64,000 nucleotides of DNA from Cynocephalus volans (Eukaryota; Chordata; Mammalia; Dermoptera; Cynocephalidae). The notes beneath the pieces were generated by a model. It was given only the letters and a program-made list of their open reading frames with translations. It was not told the DNA's origin and ran no database searches. The DNA is taken from the NCBI RefSeq assembly GCF_027409185.1, contig NC_084462.1, positions 16,777,577 through 16,841,576 on the forward strand. The letters are read 5' to 3'. How positions within the stretch are numbered: the first letter of the stretch is position 1; each line of letters begins with the position of its first letter. Position numbers and translations under genes: made by a program. This document shows positions 10,140 to 21,849 of this stretch, piece after piece.

Positions 10140-10945
10140 TGCCCCAAGCCCTAGTAACCCTGGACAGGAAGAGAATTAAGCAACTGGCACTCACTTCCGT
10201 TTCCATTGCCCTCACAAATGGAGCCCAGGGCAGATGTGCCCAGGCTCAGAAGCACATTCAGTCTAGATACCTCCACGAATATGAATAGCAGCCTATTAGC
10301 AAGTTCAGAGTGTGAGCACCCCAAAATCAAACTTTCCTCACCTGCCAATGCCATTTATTCTCTGGCTGCCAGACCTATTCCTGTGGCAGGATTGCCACCT
10401 GGGGAGACGGTGAAAGTGAGGAAGACACAGGGTATATGACTCCCTCCTCCAAGCCTATAGGGAGAGTGGGGTAAGGTGGAGAATTATCTATTGTGTTTGA
10501 GGGAGAACTTGGAGCAGGAGAGCTAATACCCGCCCTCAGAGACCGAGCCTGAACCACTTGGATAAGTTGGAATCGGTGGTACAGATGGTGGGGAAGTAGG
10601 CCGAGTAGGAGCTAGCCGAGGCACCGGGGGCTGGGGGAATGGAGTGTGGGAAATGAAAAGGAGGAGGGACGGGGACACGAGCCGTGAGGGTTTCATGCAA
10701 GATCTCAAGTGCAAAGTCTCGCCAAGGCTCCGTCTGGTCCCTGTTCCCATCCTTGCTGCTATGTCAAGGTCCTCCTGGAAGGGTAGAGTCAGCATAGCTT
10801 TATTGATGTCTTCCTTGGTTTCCCAGGGTCTGCAGGTCTGCAGCTTCAGGATGGCTGGAAAACAACTTCACATTCAGGTAAATAATGTCATCTTGCCCCA
10901 TAACCAAAGCCTCCTGCATTTTCACTGAGTAGACCAATACCTCAA
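10140..10945 (-). pseudogene. Gag-like remnant of the processed ERV
   Basis: Minus-strand frames at 10928-10800, 10795-10523 and 10557-10375 give a matrix-like piece (LPFQEDLDIAARMG and nearby) followed by long Pro/Ser-rich stretches, like the linker between matrix and capsid of gamma-type Gag. Capsid and nucleocapsid (no CCHC zinc knuckle) are not seen between 10140 and the RNase H remnant, so most of gag is lost. Assignment rests on position and composition as much as on sequence. Confidence 0.5.
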
Positions 10946-13420
10946 TGGTTTAAAATGTCAAATAAATATAGGAAAAGAGGGAACTCAGAGAAATGCATGC
11001 CAAGGAAGAATACATGCCCTTTTAAAATTTGCCTACAGCCCATGTGGTTTTGGGTCCCAACATGGCTTCAGTCGTGCTCACTCCAACAATTCCCCTACTG
11101 TCAATAGTTCCTTCCATTTCTGTGGAACAGGACAGATGATTCATCTTCCTGCTTCATGCCGAGTCAGCAGCAAGACATTACTTCCCCCTTTTCGATCAAA
11201 ACATTCCTCATAAAAGTACTGATGATCAATTTTCTGATTTAAAAAGTCTTACTTTTCTTTGTACTGATTTCTCAGTGCTGGGAAGGCTCATTCCCAGGTA
11301 CATGGGGGTGCGAGGATGAAACAGCAGCCAGGCCGGATTAAAGTAACGTGCAGTGGGGTCAGGAACTTAGAACAGACATGCTGTTTTATAACCAATGTTT
11401 TCAATTGTATCTTGTTATAAAGAGAGAGCCGATTCTTATCGATCTTATGCAAATAACCATATTGCCATAAAAAGCATAAAAATACTCACAAAAAGGTTTT
11501 GAATTTTTAGAGGAATCAAATTGGGGAAAAAAGCAAACACTTCCATCTCCGTTCATAAATTACATTTTGCCAAATTGCTACAAGTTATAGATAGCTTAAG
11601 AGGGAAGGTTTCCTTAAAACTGCAAAACAGAACATGTAAGTAAAGAGCCAAAAATGAAGGTTACTAAACATTATGTTTATCAGTTACCTAACTTCACAGA
11701 ATCAATTTTCAGTTTGCAGGATCTTGATTAGGAGTTTAATCATCCCATTGGATTTCTTATTAGAGTTCTGAAAAACTTTTACTCTGTCCATTGATCTTAG
11801 ACTTATTTGAAACCTGTGTTGAAGAGTACTTGTTACAGTCTTTTCCACGAATCTGACTGTAGATGCCCTTAGAGAAAAATCAAAACCTCCTGTATTTTCC
11901 CTAAGAATAGACCAACACCTCAAGAAAATCTTGTTCTAATATGTGGTAAATTTAGTTCTGTACCAGCGTTCCCTCATTACCAAAGCTCAGTCCTTAGAAA
12001 GACCCAAAACAATTTTCTTTTAGTGACAGCTAACTTAATTACACACAAAATTCCTTCCATAAATTTACCCTTCACAAAAAATTATTATGATTTGCTTAGA
12101 CCTTCTTTTTTGTCCTATACTTCCTCTTACCCAGATACACAGTCATTTTACTCTAGGGCAAAAATTCACTGCACAAGATGTTTTCTCACATAAAAGTATT
12201 TTCTTTTCTCTCTAACCTTCCTATCCACAACTACATCTTCATATCCACAACTTTCTTCACATCTCCATACTTGTTTCTTTTTATCAACATTAAATTATCA
12301 TCGTTTATCCAAAAATTGCACAATTAGAGATCATTCTATTTTAGGCTGAGTTCATAACTTTAACCTTAAAAAAAACCTCTAGCAGAGACAAATATAATCC
12401 TGTTTGGCCAGTAAACCCAGGCAAAAATATGTGCTGATAATTCTGAAGACATTTCTCATATTGGTCTAATTTTAAACGTTTTACCTTTTTTCTCCCCTTT
12501 TTTCCCAGTTCCAATTTCAAATGAATTTTGGGTTAAACTTTCAAATATTTACACTTAGACCGAATTGTATAAGCAAAACAAAATCCCCAAGTGACCTTGA
12601 TTCTTTCCCTAACAGGCCTCTGTTTTAACATTTGCAAAACTCTGTGCACAGATAGACAAATTTCATCCAGAGACTTAGCCAAGTGTAGCTTTTTGGGTCA
12701 GTTCTGTTTCTCAAGCTTGCCTAGGGAAACTCAGAAAAAAAAGAAAAGAAAAGCATTTTCTTTTTGATCATCAGGTCTTTAATGACCAAGAGGCACAAAC
12801 TTAGTTACTCAAACCCCAAGCAGGCAGAGCTCTCCCAAACAAATGAAATGCTGTCTTTTATATCCTTCAGTCATTTCTCACACCCAAATCATACTTTTTA
12901 ACAAACAAACAGCACAGAAAGAGTGTTACCAGAAGAGAGAAGATGCATGAAATCGAAAGCTGGGGGGTACTGAAATAAAATCCTGGCTTCCCCAAGGCAT
13001 GCAGCCTAATCTGCAGTACTAAATCATTATCTATCATGATGACCTAATGTGAAGTGGCACAGTTTGAGATCCACTGACAGATTGGTCATTTCTGCCATGG
13101 CTTAGGTGGCTTTCTTGGGTCCCAGCATCCTAGGACTGAGCTTAGGGTGGTGGAGCCCTACCTTCCAGCAGCAGCAGCATCCCACTGAAACTGGGGGTGG
13201 TTACCCAAAAGTGGATGAAAGGAGAAATCCACTTACTGCGTCCAAGGGCCTGGGATTAGTCAGGGCAGCTGGATCCCTAGTGGCTCAAAGCAGACCCTGA
13301 ATACATGGTTGTGTTCAGGGAAAAACCCTGGCCAGTAGGGGATGCTGTCCTGGCTGGCTTGCAAAAGGTGTTACCAGACTAGAGGGTCTGGGGAGGTCAG
13401 AAAGCCAACCTCAACCTAAC
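10946..13420. other. ERV leader or internal sequence, no gene recognised
   Basis: This stretch lies between the 5' R-U5 and the gag-like remnant. It is AT-rich from 11200 to 12960 and GC-richer from 13085 to 13400. No frame longer than 75 codons looks coding. A 40-base segment at 11887-11925 resembles one at 10908-10945. It may include an unrelated inserted repeat that I cannot name. Confidence 0.4.
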
Positions 13421-13424
13421 CTGA

Positions 13425-13661
13425 CCTCTACCAGATTCGTGACTCCACCACAGGAAAGAATTCAAGAGCAGAGTCAGAGTAGAAAGCAAAAACAGGTTTA
13501 ATGAAAAGAATAGAAAAATACACGCTTCCCAGGGAAAGTGCAGGCTTGCTCCAGTGTGTGAGCAGCAGCAGCCTGCTAAAGGCAAGTTTAGCACAAAAAG
13601 TTAGAAATAAACATCTCACAGGCGAAGTGCAGGCTGGCTCCAGAGAGAGTGAGCAGCAGCC
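13425..13661 (-). repeat. 5' R-U5 of the processed ERV (U3 missing)
   Basis: From 13661 downward the sequence matches R of the 3' copy (GGCTGCTGCTCACTC...) but with two rather than three internal units. An ATTAAA lies at 13502-13497 and U5 continues to about 13425 (CTCTGCTCTTGAATTC...). No U3 precedes it; L1 sequence begins immediately. The U5 end and the primer binding site are not clear. Confidence 0.7.
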
Positions 13662-13662
13662 C

Positions 13663-14005
13663 AAAAGCCAATTAAACAAATTCAATACAAGGGAATATTA
13701 TGAACAACTTTATGCTCATAAATTCAACAACTTAGATGAGATGGAAAATTTCCTTGAAAGACACAAACTACTAAAGCTCACTCAAGAGGGAATGGATAAC
13801 CTGAATAACCTATGTCTATTTTTAAAATTGAGTTTGTAGTTAAATCCTTCCCCAAAAGGAAATCCCATGCCTGGAAAGGTTCACTGGTAGATTCTACCAA
13901 ACATTTAAAGAATAAATAATACCAATTCTAAAAGAACTCTGCCAAAAAATTGAAAAAGCGGGAATGCTTCCCACCTCATTCTATGAGATAATAAAACATA
14001 CAATA
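13663..14005 (+). mobile_element. L1 ORF2 fragment (start of reverse transcriptase), right part of the split L1
   Basis: GAATATTATGAACAACTTTATGC, CTTGAAAGACACAAACTAC and GATTCTACCAAACATTTAAAGAA follow the L1 ORF2 order. It continues the L1 that stops at 6974, in the same orientation. After about 14005 the match ends in A-rich sequence. Confidence 0.85.
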
Positions 14006-14139
14006 AAAACGTTAATGACGAAAAAGACAATAGAAATAAAAATGTTTTAAAAAAAAGTTAATGAGATAGAATAAATAAATAAATATAAATAAATAGTGAT
14101 TAATATTTTAAAAAGGCAAGAAAGAAGTAAAAATGGAAC

Positions 14140-15790
14140 ATAGAACATATCAGACAAATATAAAATATATAAGATGATATATTTAAACTTACCTATATCA
14201 AATAATTACATCAAATATAAGCTGACTGAACATTTCAAATAAAATATAAAAATTATCTGATTGGACAAAAAAAAGAAGACCCAACTATAAGCTATTCATA
14301 AAAACACATTTAAGTATAAAAACACAGATAACTTGAAAATTAAAAAGATACAGCTTGCAAAAGACAGCTGTATAAGCTATCTTACTATTGTATTACTATC
14401 ACAATGGGTAGTAAGGAAAGAAGTTTCTATGAGAGATAGAAGGGGACAGTTTATAGTGGCAAAAGACCAATTTGATATAAAGATATAAAATTTATATGCA
14501 CATAATAGCATAGGTTTAAACATTTAGAGTTTTAAATGCATGTATTAAAAAGGTAGAAGGGGTTGAACTCAAGAAACCAGAAAAGGAACAGCAAATTAAA
14601 CCCAGTGAAAGTAGAAAGAAGAAAAATGATGATTGCAAAAATCAATGAAATAGAAACCAAATACACTATAGAGAAATTTAATAAAACCAAAAGATGTTTC
14701 ATTAAAAATATTAATAAAATTGATAAATCTTTAGAAAAACTAATCAAGGAAAAAAGAAAACTAAAATACAATGCACCAATTGGATCCCCATACAGGCTAG
14801 CTGCCAAAAAAAGCACAAAAGACAAACAAAAAGACAAAAAAACAACATATCAACATCAGAAATGAAAACAAGGGACATCAATATAGATAACACAGTCAGT
14901 AAAAGGATAACAAGAAACTATCATGAACAACATGCCATTGCATTTGACAATTTAGAGAAAATTAACAATTTACCTGAAAAACACTATTTACTGAAACTGA
15001 CACAAGAAGAAAGAGAAAAGCTGAATAGACATATTCATTAGAGAAATTGAATCTATAATTAAAAACCTCCCCCAAAATAAATCAATTCCAGATGGCCTCA
15101 CTGATGAATTTTTCTAAATACTTTAGAAACAAATGACACAAATCTCATGCAAACTCTTCTAGGGAATAGATAATGTAAGAACACTTCTTAAGTCATTTTA
15201 TGAGCCAGCATAAACTTGAAACTAAAGCATGGCAAGGGCATTATAAGAAAAGAAATTTACAGACCAATATCCCTCTGTAATATATAGACTACAGGTGAAA
15301 AAAGTATTTAAAAACTAACAAATAGGTAGAACAAGAGATCCTTGTGGCGATGGAACAATTCTGTATCTTGGTTGTGGTGGTCATCACACAAATCTAAATA
15401 TGTAATAAAATTTCATAGAACCACATACACTCACGCACACAAAGGAGTGCATGTAAAACTAGTGAAATCTGAATAAGCTCTGTGGATTGTACCAATGCCA
15501 ACTTCTGGTTTTGATATTGTACTCTAGTTACGCAAGATGTTAGCATTGAGAGAAACTCAGGGAAGGGCACATGGGACCTCCATGTACATTTTCACAACTT
15601 CTTATGACTCTATAGTCATTTCTAAATAAAACATTAAAAAATTAACAAATTGAAGCCAGTAATATATAAAAAATACAAAATATGTGACCAAGAAGGATTG
15701 ATTGCAGGAGTACAAGATTATTTAACATTCACAAACCAAACAAGAATAAGGTCAGGTTTTTTAAGGTTGTAGAATATGGGAAAGAGCATT
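14140..15790 (+). mobile_element. L1 ORF2 fragment (endonuclease to reverse transcriptase), degraded
   Basis: Matches begin with the ORF2 start (GACCCAACTATAAGC...) near 14275, skip to the linker at 14560-14770 (ORF at 14563-14865 resembling the ORF2 inter-domain region) and reach the reverse transcriptase near 15060-15130, 15240-15310 and 15650-15740. The order shows internal deletions and stops. Another L1 3' end is nested at 15324-15637. Confidence 0.75.
15324..15637 (+). mobile_element. L1M-type 3' end nested in the L1 above
   Basis: The segment has the typical 3' UTR blocks: TTCTGTATCTTGGTTGTGGTGG, ACTCTAGTTACGCAAGATGTT, GGGAAACTC-like run, CATGTACATTTTCACAACTTC and a terminal A-rich end. 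It is flanked by AAAACTAACAAAT (15311-15323) and AAAATTAACAAAT (15638-15650), a 13-base duplication with one mismatch. Confidence 0.8.
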
Positions 15791-16700
15791 GCTCCCATCC
15801 TAACAAGAAATAGTAAATAATATAAAATCACAACTTCTGTTGAACACATTAGAGCACCGAGGGCACAGAGCAACCAAGAAATCCAAGAAAGGGAAGGCTA
15901 TTCCAAGGAGAAATGGGACATGAGTACTGCTTTACCTGTGGCAGATCCCAATGAGTCCTATACAAGCACTTAAGAATAATTCAGCTAAAAATTTTAACAA
16001 GTTTCTAAAGGCCAAACAGGGGCTATCATGAAAGTGTAAAACCACTGGGAGCCACAGACATATAAGTAATTTGCACACACTCACAGATTCTTTTCCATAG
16101 ACTTCCAAAAGGAGCACACTAGAAAAGCTGAGAACAGGGCAGTAGACCAGCAAAAGCCTCCCTGGTTTGTGTAGACCTGGAGGAATGAGGAGGCTGCTGC
16201 TTCAGGAAAGACAAGAAATCTCATCCAGAACTTATTCCACAAGAATAAAAACCTTATTAAGCCACTTGGAGAAGCATAGTGCCCCCCAGGGCACCAATAG
16301 ATGGGGGAAAGAAAAAGATAAACATTCTCTACTTCTGTGGCAGGGGCAGGAAAACATGAGCTAAGACCTTTAGAAATTTCCTATAGTTGGTGGAGAAGCA
16401 GGATCTCTGAGAAAGTCTCACCCCTGAGATATAGGACCTGCTTCCTACCCTGAGCTATCAAGTAACAAGTAACAAACAACAGTACAGTCTATCACCGGGA
16501 GAAGGACAAGAGCAAAGAGACCAGTTGTAGGTACAGTGACATGGAAATCTGAAAGCTAATGGTAGGGCAGGAACATGTAGAAAAACCCTCCAAAAACACA
16601 ATCCTCACATTAGAGCAGATGGTAATGCTAGAGGAATTTAAAGCCAATGTTGACCATAACAATAACAAAGTTTATACCCAGCTCAACTCTTAGCTATCAT
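15791..16700. other. Probable L1 5' region, not assigned
   Basis: Purine-rich sequence without a coding frame directly upstream of an ORF1-like frame. It may be the 5' UTR of the following old L1. No other feature seen. Confidence 0.35.
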
Positions 16701-16895
16701 AACACAACCCTCCACACTAATGACCTGGCAGCAGAAGAGGTATACAGATTTCAAGCATAAGTATTACTTATCTAAATCTCTACTGTCCCACACAAAATAT
16801 TCAGCATTCAACCCCAAATTACAAGATACACAAGAAAGCAAGGGAAAACAATCTACTGTCAAGACACAGAACAATTATTGAAACCAGATGTATAG

Positions 16896-17375
16896 ATGAC
16901 ACAGATAATTAAACTATCGGACAGGAAAATTAAAGCTAGAAAAACCATTCCTATGATTAAGATATTATTACCTCTAATGGAAAAGATGGACAACATTCAT
17001 GAACAAATAAGGAACATCAGCAGAATGATGGAAAATATGAGTCAAATGCAAATGCTAGAGGTAAAGCAACAACCAAAAACAGAGATGAGGAATGTCTTTG
17101 AAGGGCTCCTGAGCATTTTTGACATTGCCAAGGAAAGAATCAGTGAAATTGAAATTAGATCAATAGCAGGTACCCAAACTGAAGCACCCAAAGAAAAAAG
17201 AGTGGAGGTAAAAAAAAAAGCAGAACAGAATATGGAAGAGCTATGGGACAATATAAAACAATCTACTATATGCAATTGGAGTCCTAGAATGAGAGAGAAC
17301 AGGGCAGAAGAAATATTTGAAGAAATGAAGGCTAGGAATTTTTCAAAACTAATAAGAAGAGATATCAAACAATAG
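16896..17375 (+). pseudogene. L1 ORF1p-like fragment
   Basis: A 159-codon open frame. Residues about 1-110 are rich in Lys/Glu/Met with heptad-like hydrophobic spacing, as in the trimerising coiled coil. Residues about 118-150 contain ELWDNIKQ and a later EEIFEEMKARNFSKL, the positions of the ELWD and IFQEI..NFP motifs that open the ORF1p RNA-binding domain. The frame stops just after, so the RRM and C-terminal domain are absent. Full ORF1p is about 340 residues. It bound L1 RNA in the active element; this copy is fossil. Confidence 0.7.
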
Positions 17376-17408
17376 ACTTAAAATGTCTGAGAAACTCCAA
17401 GAAGGATA

Positions 17409-17433
17409 AGCACACACACACACACACACACAC
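17409..17433 (+). repeat. (CA)n microsatellite
   Basis: About 12 CA units within L1-derived DNA. Confidence 0.9.
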
Positions 17434-18047
17434 GCAGCACACCTAGATAAGTCATATGAAAACTGAAAACTGTTGAAAGCCAAAAGTAAAGAGGAAATCT
17501 TAAAGTCATCCAGAATAAAAAGACACATTACATAAATAGGATCAAAGATGAGCATTACAGCAGATTTATTGTTAGAAATTACGTAAACAAAAAGATAATG
17601 AAATGATTTCTTTAAATAAGCTGGAAGGAAAAAAAATCCAGCCAGAATTCTATACCCAGCAAAAATATCTTTTAAAATTAAGACAAAATAATAACTTTTT
17701 TCTGACAAACAAAAGCTGAGAGAATTAATTAGCAGGAGACCTCTATTACAAGAAAGGTTAAAGAAAATTATTTGGGGAAAAGGAACATGGTACCAGACAT
17801 AAGTGTGGATCTACACAAATAAATAATCTCTGGAAATGATTAAAATGAAGATAAATAAGACTTTTCTCTATTTTAATCACGCTAAAAGAAAACTGACTTT
17901 CTGAAGAAAATGTAGCAGCAATGTATTGTGGGCTTATAGCATATGTAAAAGTAAAATTATTAAAGCAATAGCACAAAAGATGGAATGGAAGAATTGAAAG
18001 TATACTCTTGAGCAACCATGAAACATTTTTAAAAGTGCCAACAGTGA

Positions 18048-18218
18048 GGGGCTGGCCCGTGGCTCACTTGGGAGAGTGCGGTGCTGATAACACCAAGGCC
18101 ACGGGTTCGGATCCTATATAGGGATGGCCAGTTCACTCACTGGCTGAGCGTGGTGCTGACAACACCAAGCCAAGGATTAAGATCCCCTTACCAGTCATCT
18201 TTAAAAAAAAAAAAAAAA
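18048..18218 (+). mobile_element. tRNA-Ile-like SINE, dimer
   Basis: Two tRNA-like monomers follow each other. The first has GTGGCTCACTTGGGAGAG, GCTGATAACACCAAGG and GGTTCGGATCC. The second has CACTGGCTGAGC, GCTGACAACACCAAG and a decayed B box GGATTAAGATCC. A pure A run follows. A perfect 17-base duplication, AAAAGTGCCAACAGTGA, lies at 18031-18047 and 18219-18235. Confidence 0.93.
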
Positions 18219-18550
18219 AAAAGTGCCAACAGTGAAGACAAAATAAAATAGGAAATACTAAATTAATCCAAAAGTAGGCAAAAAAAAAAAAAAGTGGAAA
18301 AAAAGTACAGATAGAACAAATCAAGAAGAACTAACAAGATGGTAGATTTTAATCATTCACATCAATAATTACATTACATGTAAATGGTCTAAACATGCCA
18401 ATTAAAAAAACAGAAATAGACTGGATGAAATAGTAAGAACCAATTATATGTTCTCTACAACAGACCAGGTTAAATATAAAGACAGCAACCTAGTAAAATC
18501 AAAAGGATGATAAAATATATACACGTGTCCTAGTAATCAATGTATAACCT

Positions 18551-19240
18551 CTCAGCTCCAAATTCACCTTCAGTGCCTGCTCTGTGAACTTGGCTCTTTA
18601 TTTTTCTGTTGCAGCTGGCAAAATTTTAGTCAGTAGAGGGCGTTGGAGAGACACTGCAGGAAGAGGAATCTTCTTGATTCTGGTGTCTCATTCACTAATA
18701 TCCCGAAAAGCACTTTTTTTCTCAACTGCTCACAGTTTTCTCTGGTGCTGGGTTCTACAGGATTCAGCTTCCTCCAGTGTTTGGCTGTCATATGTTTTTT
18801 TCCAGGTCTTAACCTGAGCAGTGATGGTGTAGGTGGGAGCTGGAGACAGCCTGGTCATGGCTCTCTGCTGACTCCTCATATCCACAAGCATGCACACTGG
18901 GGATCCCATGGGGGAGGCCGTGTATTGAATTGGTCACCCACATTTTATCCCACGCAGCCACCCAGAGTTGCCTCAGCTTGAGTCGCTGCTTCCCACACCC
19001 TCTTCTCTGCCCCAAACACACTCATGTCAGGAGCCCTCTACAATGGCCCAGAGTGTCACATCCAAGTCATATTGTAGGTGACTGCACAGGGAAGCCTCTC
19101 CAGCCCCCAGTTCCAGCAGAGCCTGTGTGGGGACTTGCTGCATCCCCCAAATACCTGACCCCCTCTGCATGCCCCCATCATCCACAGATCACCTGTGTTT
19201 CCTGCAGCCCTCCAAAAGCACACACCATGTTCCCACAGTG
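18551..19240. other. Non-coding interval, possibly an unrecognised retroelement
   Basis: Moderately GC-rich sequence between an L1 and a SINE. It continues after the SINE to about 19690 (…CTTAAATTACTACGTGGTTTCTG…), which looks like the end of a medium-reiterated element. No coding support. Confidence 0.4.
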
Positions 19241-19242
19241 TC

Positions 19243-19357
19243 TCTGATTTTTTTTTTTTTTTTTTTTTTTAGAGGCTGGCCAGTGTGAGGATCCAAACCT
19301 TTGACCCTGGTGTTATCAGCACTGTTCTCTGACCAACTGAGCTAACCCTCCAGCCGC
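19243..19357 (-). mobile_element. tRNA-Ile-like SINE, monomer
   Basis: A T run (19248-19270) precedes, in reverse, GGATCC-like B box, GTTATCAGCACTG/…GGTGTTATC arm and a TTAGCTCAGTTGGTCAGAG A-box half. It is the same monomer type as at 2174-2278, more diverged. The flanking duplication is not clear. Confidence 0.85.
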
Positions 19358-21849
19358 CATCTGAGTACTTCTGTATGCCTGACTCCCTCTGTGTGCCTAC
19401 CTGGTGACTTCAGCTTACCTACACCACAGAGAGTTATTCCTGCTTTCCCAGTGATCACGGACCTCAATCAACCCAGAAAACCTCTCCACTTCCCCGTGGA
19501 TGCAACCACATCTTCTTCAATGAGGTGTGAACCCCTTCCAAGTCTGTCCTTGCTCTACTCAGCTCTAGAATATTCTTTAGAATTCTCTTTCCATCTTTAT
19601 GAATACTCTCCTATCCTAGCTTGATAATTTTTTATATTAAATCTCCCCTGCTTAAATTACTACGTGGTTTCTGCCTGATGATTGGACCCAGATCAGAACT
19701 TAAAACATAAGAGCAAATTAAACCTAAAACAAGCAATAGAAAGGAAATTATAAAGAAGGAGCAGAAGTAAGTGAAATGGAAGGGAAGAATAATAGAGAAA
19801 AATCAATAAAACCAAAACCCTGTTCTTTGAAAAGATCAATAAAATTAATTAATCTTTACCCAGTTGGAAGAAGAAGAAGAAAAAGAAAAAGAGGAGGAAG
19901 AGGAAAAAGAAATAAGTTACCAACATCATTAACAGAAGAGGGGACATCATTACGATCCCTACAGATTTCTAAAGGAATATTACAAACAACTTTGTGCTCA
20001 TAAATTCCATATAACATAGAACATGTTTCTTGAGAGATACAAACTACCAAAGCTCACTCAAGAAAAAATAGATGAACTAGATGGTCCTATATCAATTAAA
20101 GAAATTAAATTCACACTTAAAAAACATTGCAAAAATAAAACTCCATGTCCAGATGGTTTCACCATCAAATTTTACCACACAATTAAGGAAAAAGTAACAC
20201 TAATTCTACACAAACTGTTTCAGAAGTAGAAGAGGAGGAAACACTTCATACTCTTTATAATGTCAGCATTACCCTGATACCCAAACCGGACAAAGACAGA
20301 AAAGAAAGCTTCAGAATAATACACCTTATTAACATAGACCCCAAAATTCTTTTGAAAAAACTAGAAAATTGAATTCAGCAATGTCTAAAAAGGATAGTAC
20401 ATCACAACCAAGTGGGGTTTCATCCCAGGAATGAAGTTGGTCCACATTTAAAAAACAATCAATGTAATTCACCTTATCAACAGAATAAAGTAGAAAAATA
20501 ATGTGATTACCTCAACAGATGCAGAAAATGCATATACTAAAACACCACAACTGTTCATAATTAAAACTCTCTGAAAATTATAAAAGAAACAGAACTTTCT
20601 TATGTCAATCAAGGGTATCAAAATGCCTTTTGGGTCAAATTACCTCAATGGTGAAATATTAAATCCTTTCCCACTTGTGAGTAAATGAAATAAGAACACC
20701 CACAATCAACACTTCTATGTTACATGATGCAGCAGATACTCCCCAGTGCAATAAGTAAGGCAAGGAATGAAAAGTGATAAAAAACTGGATTTGAGGAAGT
20801 AAACCATCTTTATTTGCAGGCAACATGATTGTGAGCACAGTAAATCCAAAAGAATCTACAAACTATAATAATTAATAATAATTAACGGTGAATTTAGCAA
20901 AATTCACTGGATACAATATACTAATATACAAACATTAACTGTATTCATATATAGTTGCAAAAAATTAGAAAATGAAATTAAGAGAATTTTATAATACCAT
21001 GGAAGAAGAATCAAATACCTGGGAATAAATCTGATGAAAAAATGTGTAAGGTCTCTAGACTAAAAACTGTAAAACATTGCTGAGAAATAAAAAAGAATGT
21101 GTGAAATAAAAGGAGAGATATACCATGTTTATGGATTAGAAGACAATATTATTGAAATGTCAATCCCCTACAAATTCATCTATTGATTCAATTCAATCCC
21201 AGTCAAAATCCTCACGCGTTTTATTGTGAGGACTTAGAATTAAAGAACCTAGATGAGCCAAGATTGGTGGATTTACCATTTACCATATTTCAAGACTCAG
21301 TATAAAACTGCAGTAATTAAGAGTGTGTGAAATTGGTGATCAATGGAACAGATATTGAGCCTAGAAATAGCCACCACATATATAGCTCCCTGATTTATGA
21401 CAAAGGCATAACTTAGATTCAGAGGGAAAAAAATAGTTTTTTCAATCAAAGGTTTTAGAGTCATTGGATATTCATAAGGGGAAAAAACCCTCATATCATA
21501 TATTAAAAATAATTTGAGATGAACCATATATTTAAACAAAAGTTTAACTATAAAGCTTCTAAGATAAAATATAGAAGAATATCCTCATGATCTTGGGCTT
21601 AAAAAAGATGTCTTGAACAATATGAAAAAGGCATTAACCAGTAAGAAATGACAAACTGAACTTAATTAAAATTAGAAACTTGTTCTTCAAGAAACATTAC
21701 TAAGAAAATAAATAGGCAAGCCCACAATCTGTGAGAAGTTATTTGTAAATACATATATCTAACAAGAATTCATATTCAGAATATACAGTGAACTCCTAAA
21801 AATCTATAAGAAAAAGGGAAACAATCCAATTTTAAAACAGACAAAAAGA

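Larger units (their letters stand above)
6975..13662 (-). mobile_element. Processed class I endogenous retrovirus inserted in an L1
   Basis: On the minus strand the element starts at about 13661 with R-U5, carries gag-, RNase H- and env-like segments, then U3-R, and stops about 16 bases after an ATTAAA signal, followed by an A-rich run (6991-6975). The 5' copy lacks U3 and begins with the same GGCTGCTGCTCAC that lies 29 bases after the TATA box of the 3' copy. The 3' copy lacks U5. Flanks AAAAACCAGTT (6964-6974) and AAAAGCCAATT (13663-13673) match at 9 of 11 bases. This is the structure of an mRNA copied by L1 machinery rather than an integrase-made provirus. Confidence 0.75.
16701..18550 (+). 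mobile_element. Old L1 (L1M/HAL1-like): ORF1 to start of ORF2
   Basis: The segment includes an ORF1-like frame (16896-17375), the region between the ORFs (GAATTCTATACCCAGCAAAAATATC at about 17645; ACAAACAAAAGCTGAGAGAATT near 17705) and the ORF2 start (AATTACATTACATGTAAATGGTCTAAAC near 18370). A (CA)n run at 17409 and a SINE at 18048 interrupt it. Confidence 0.8.
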
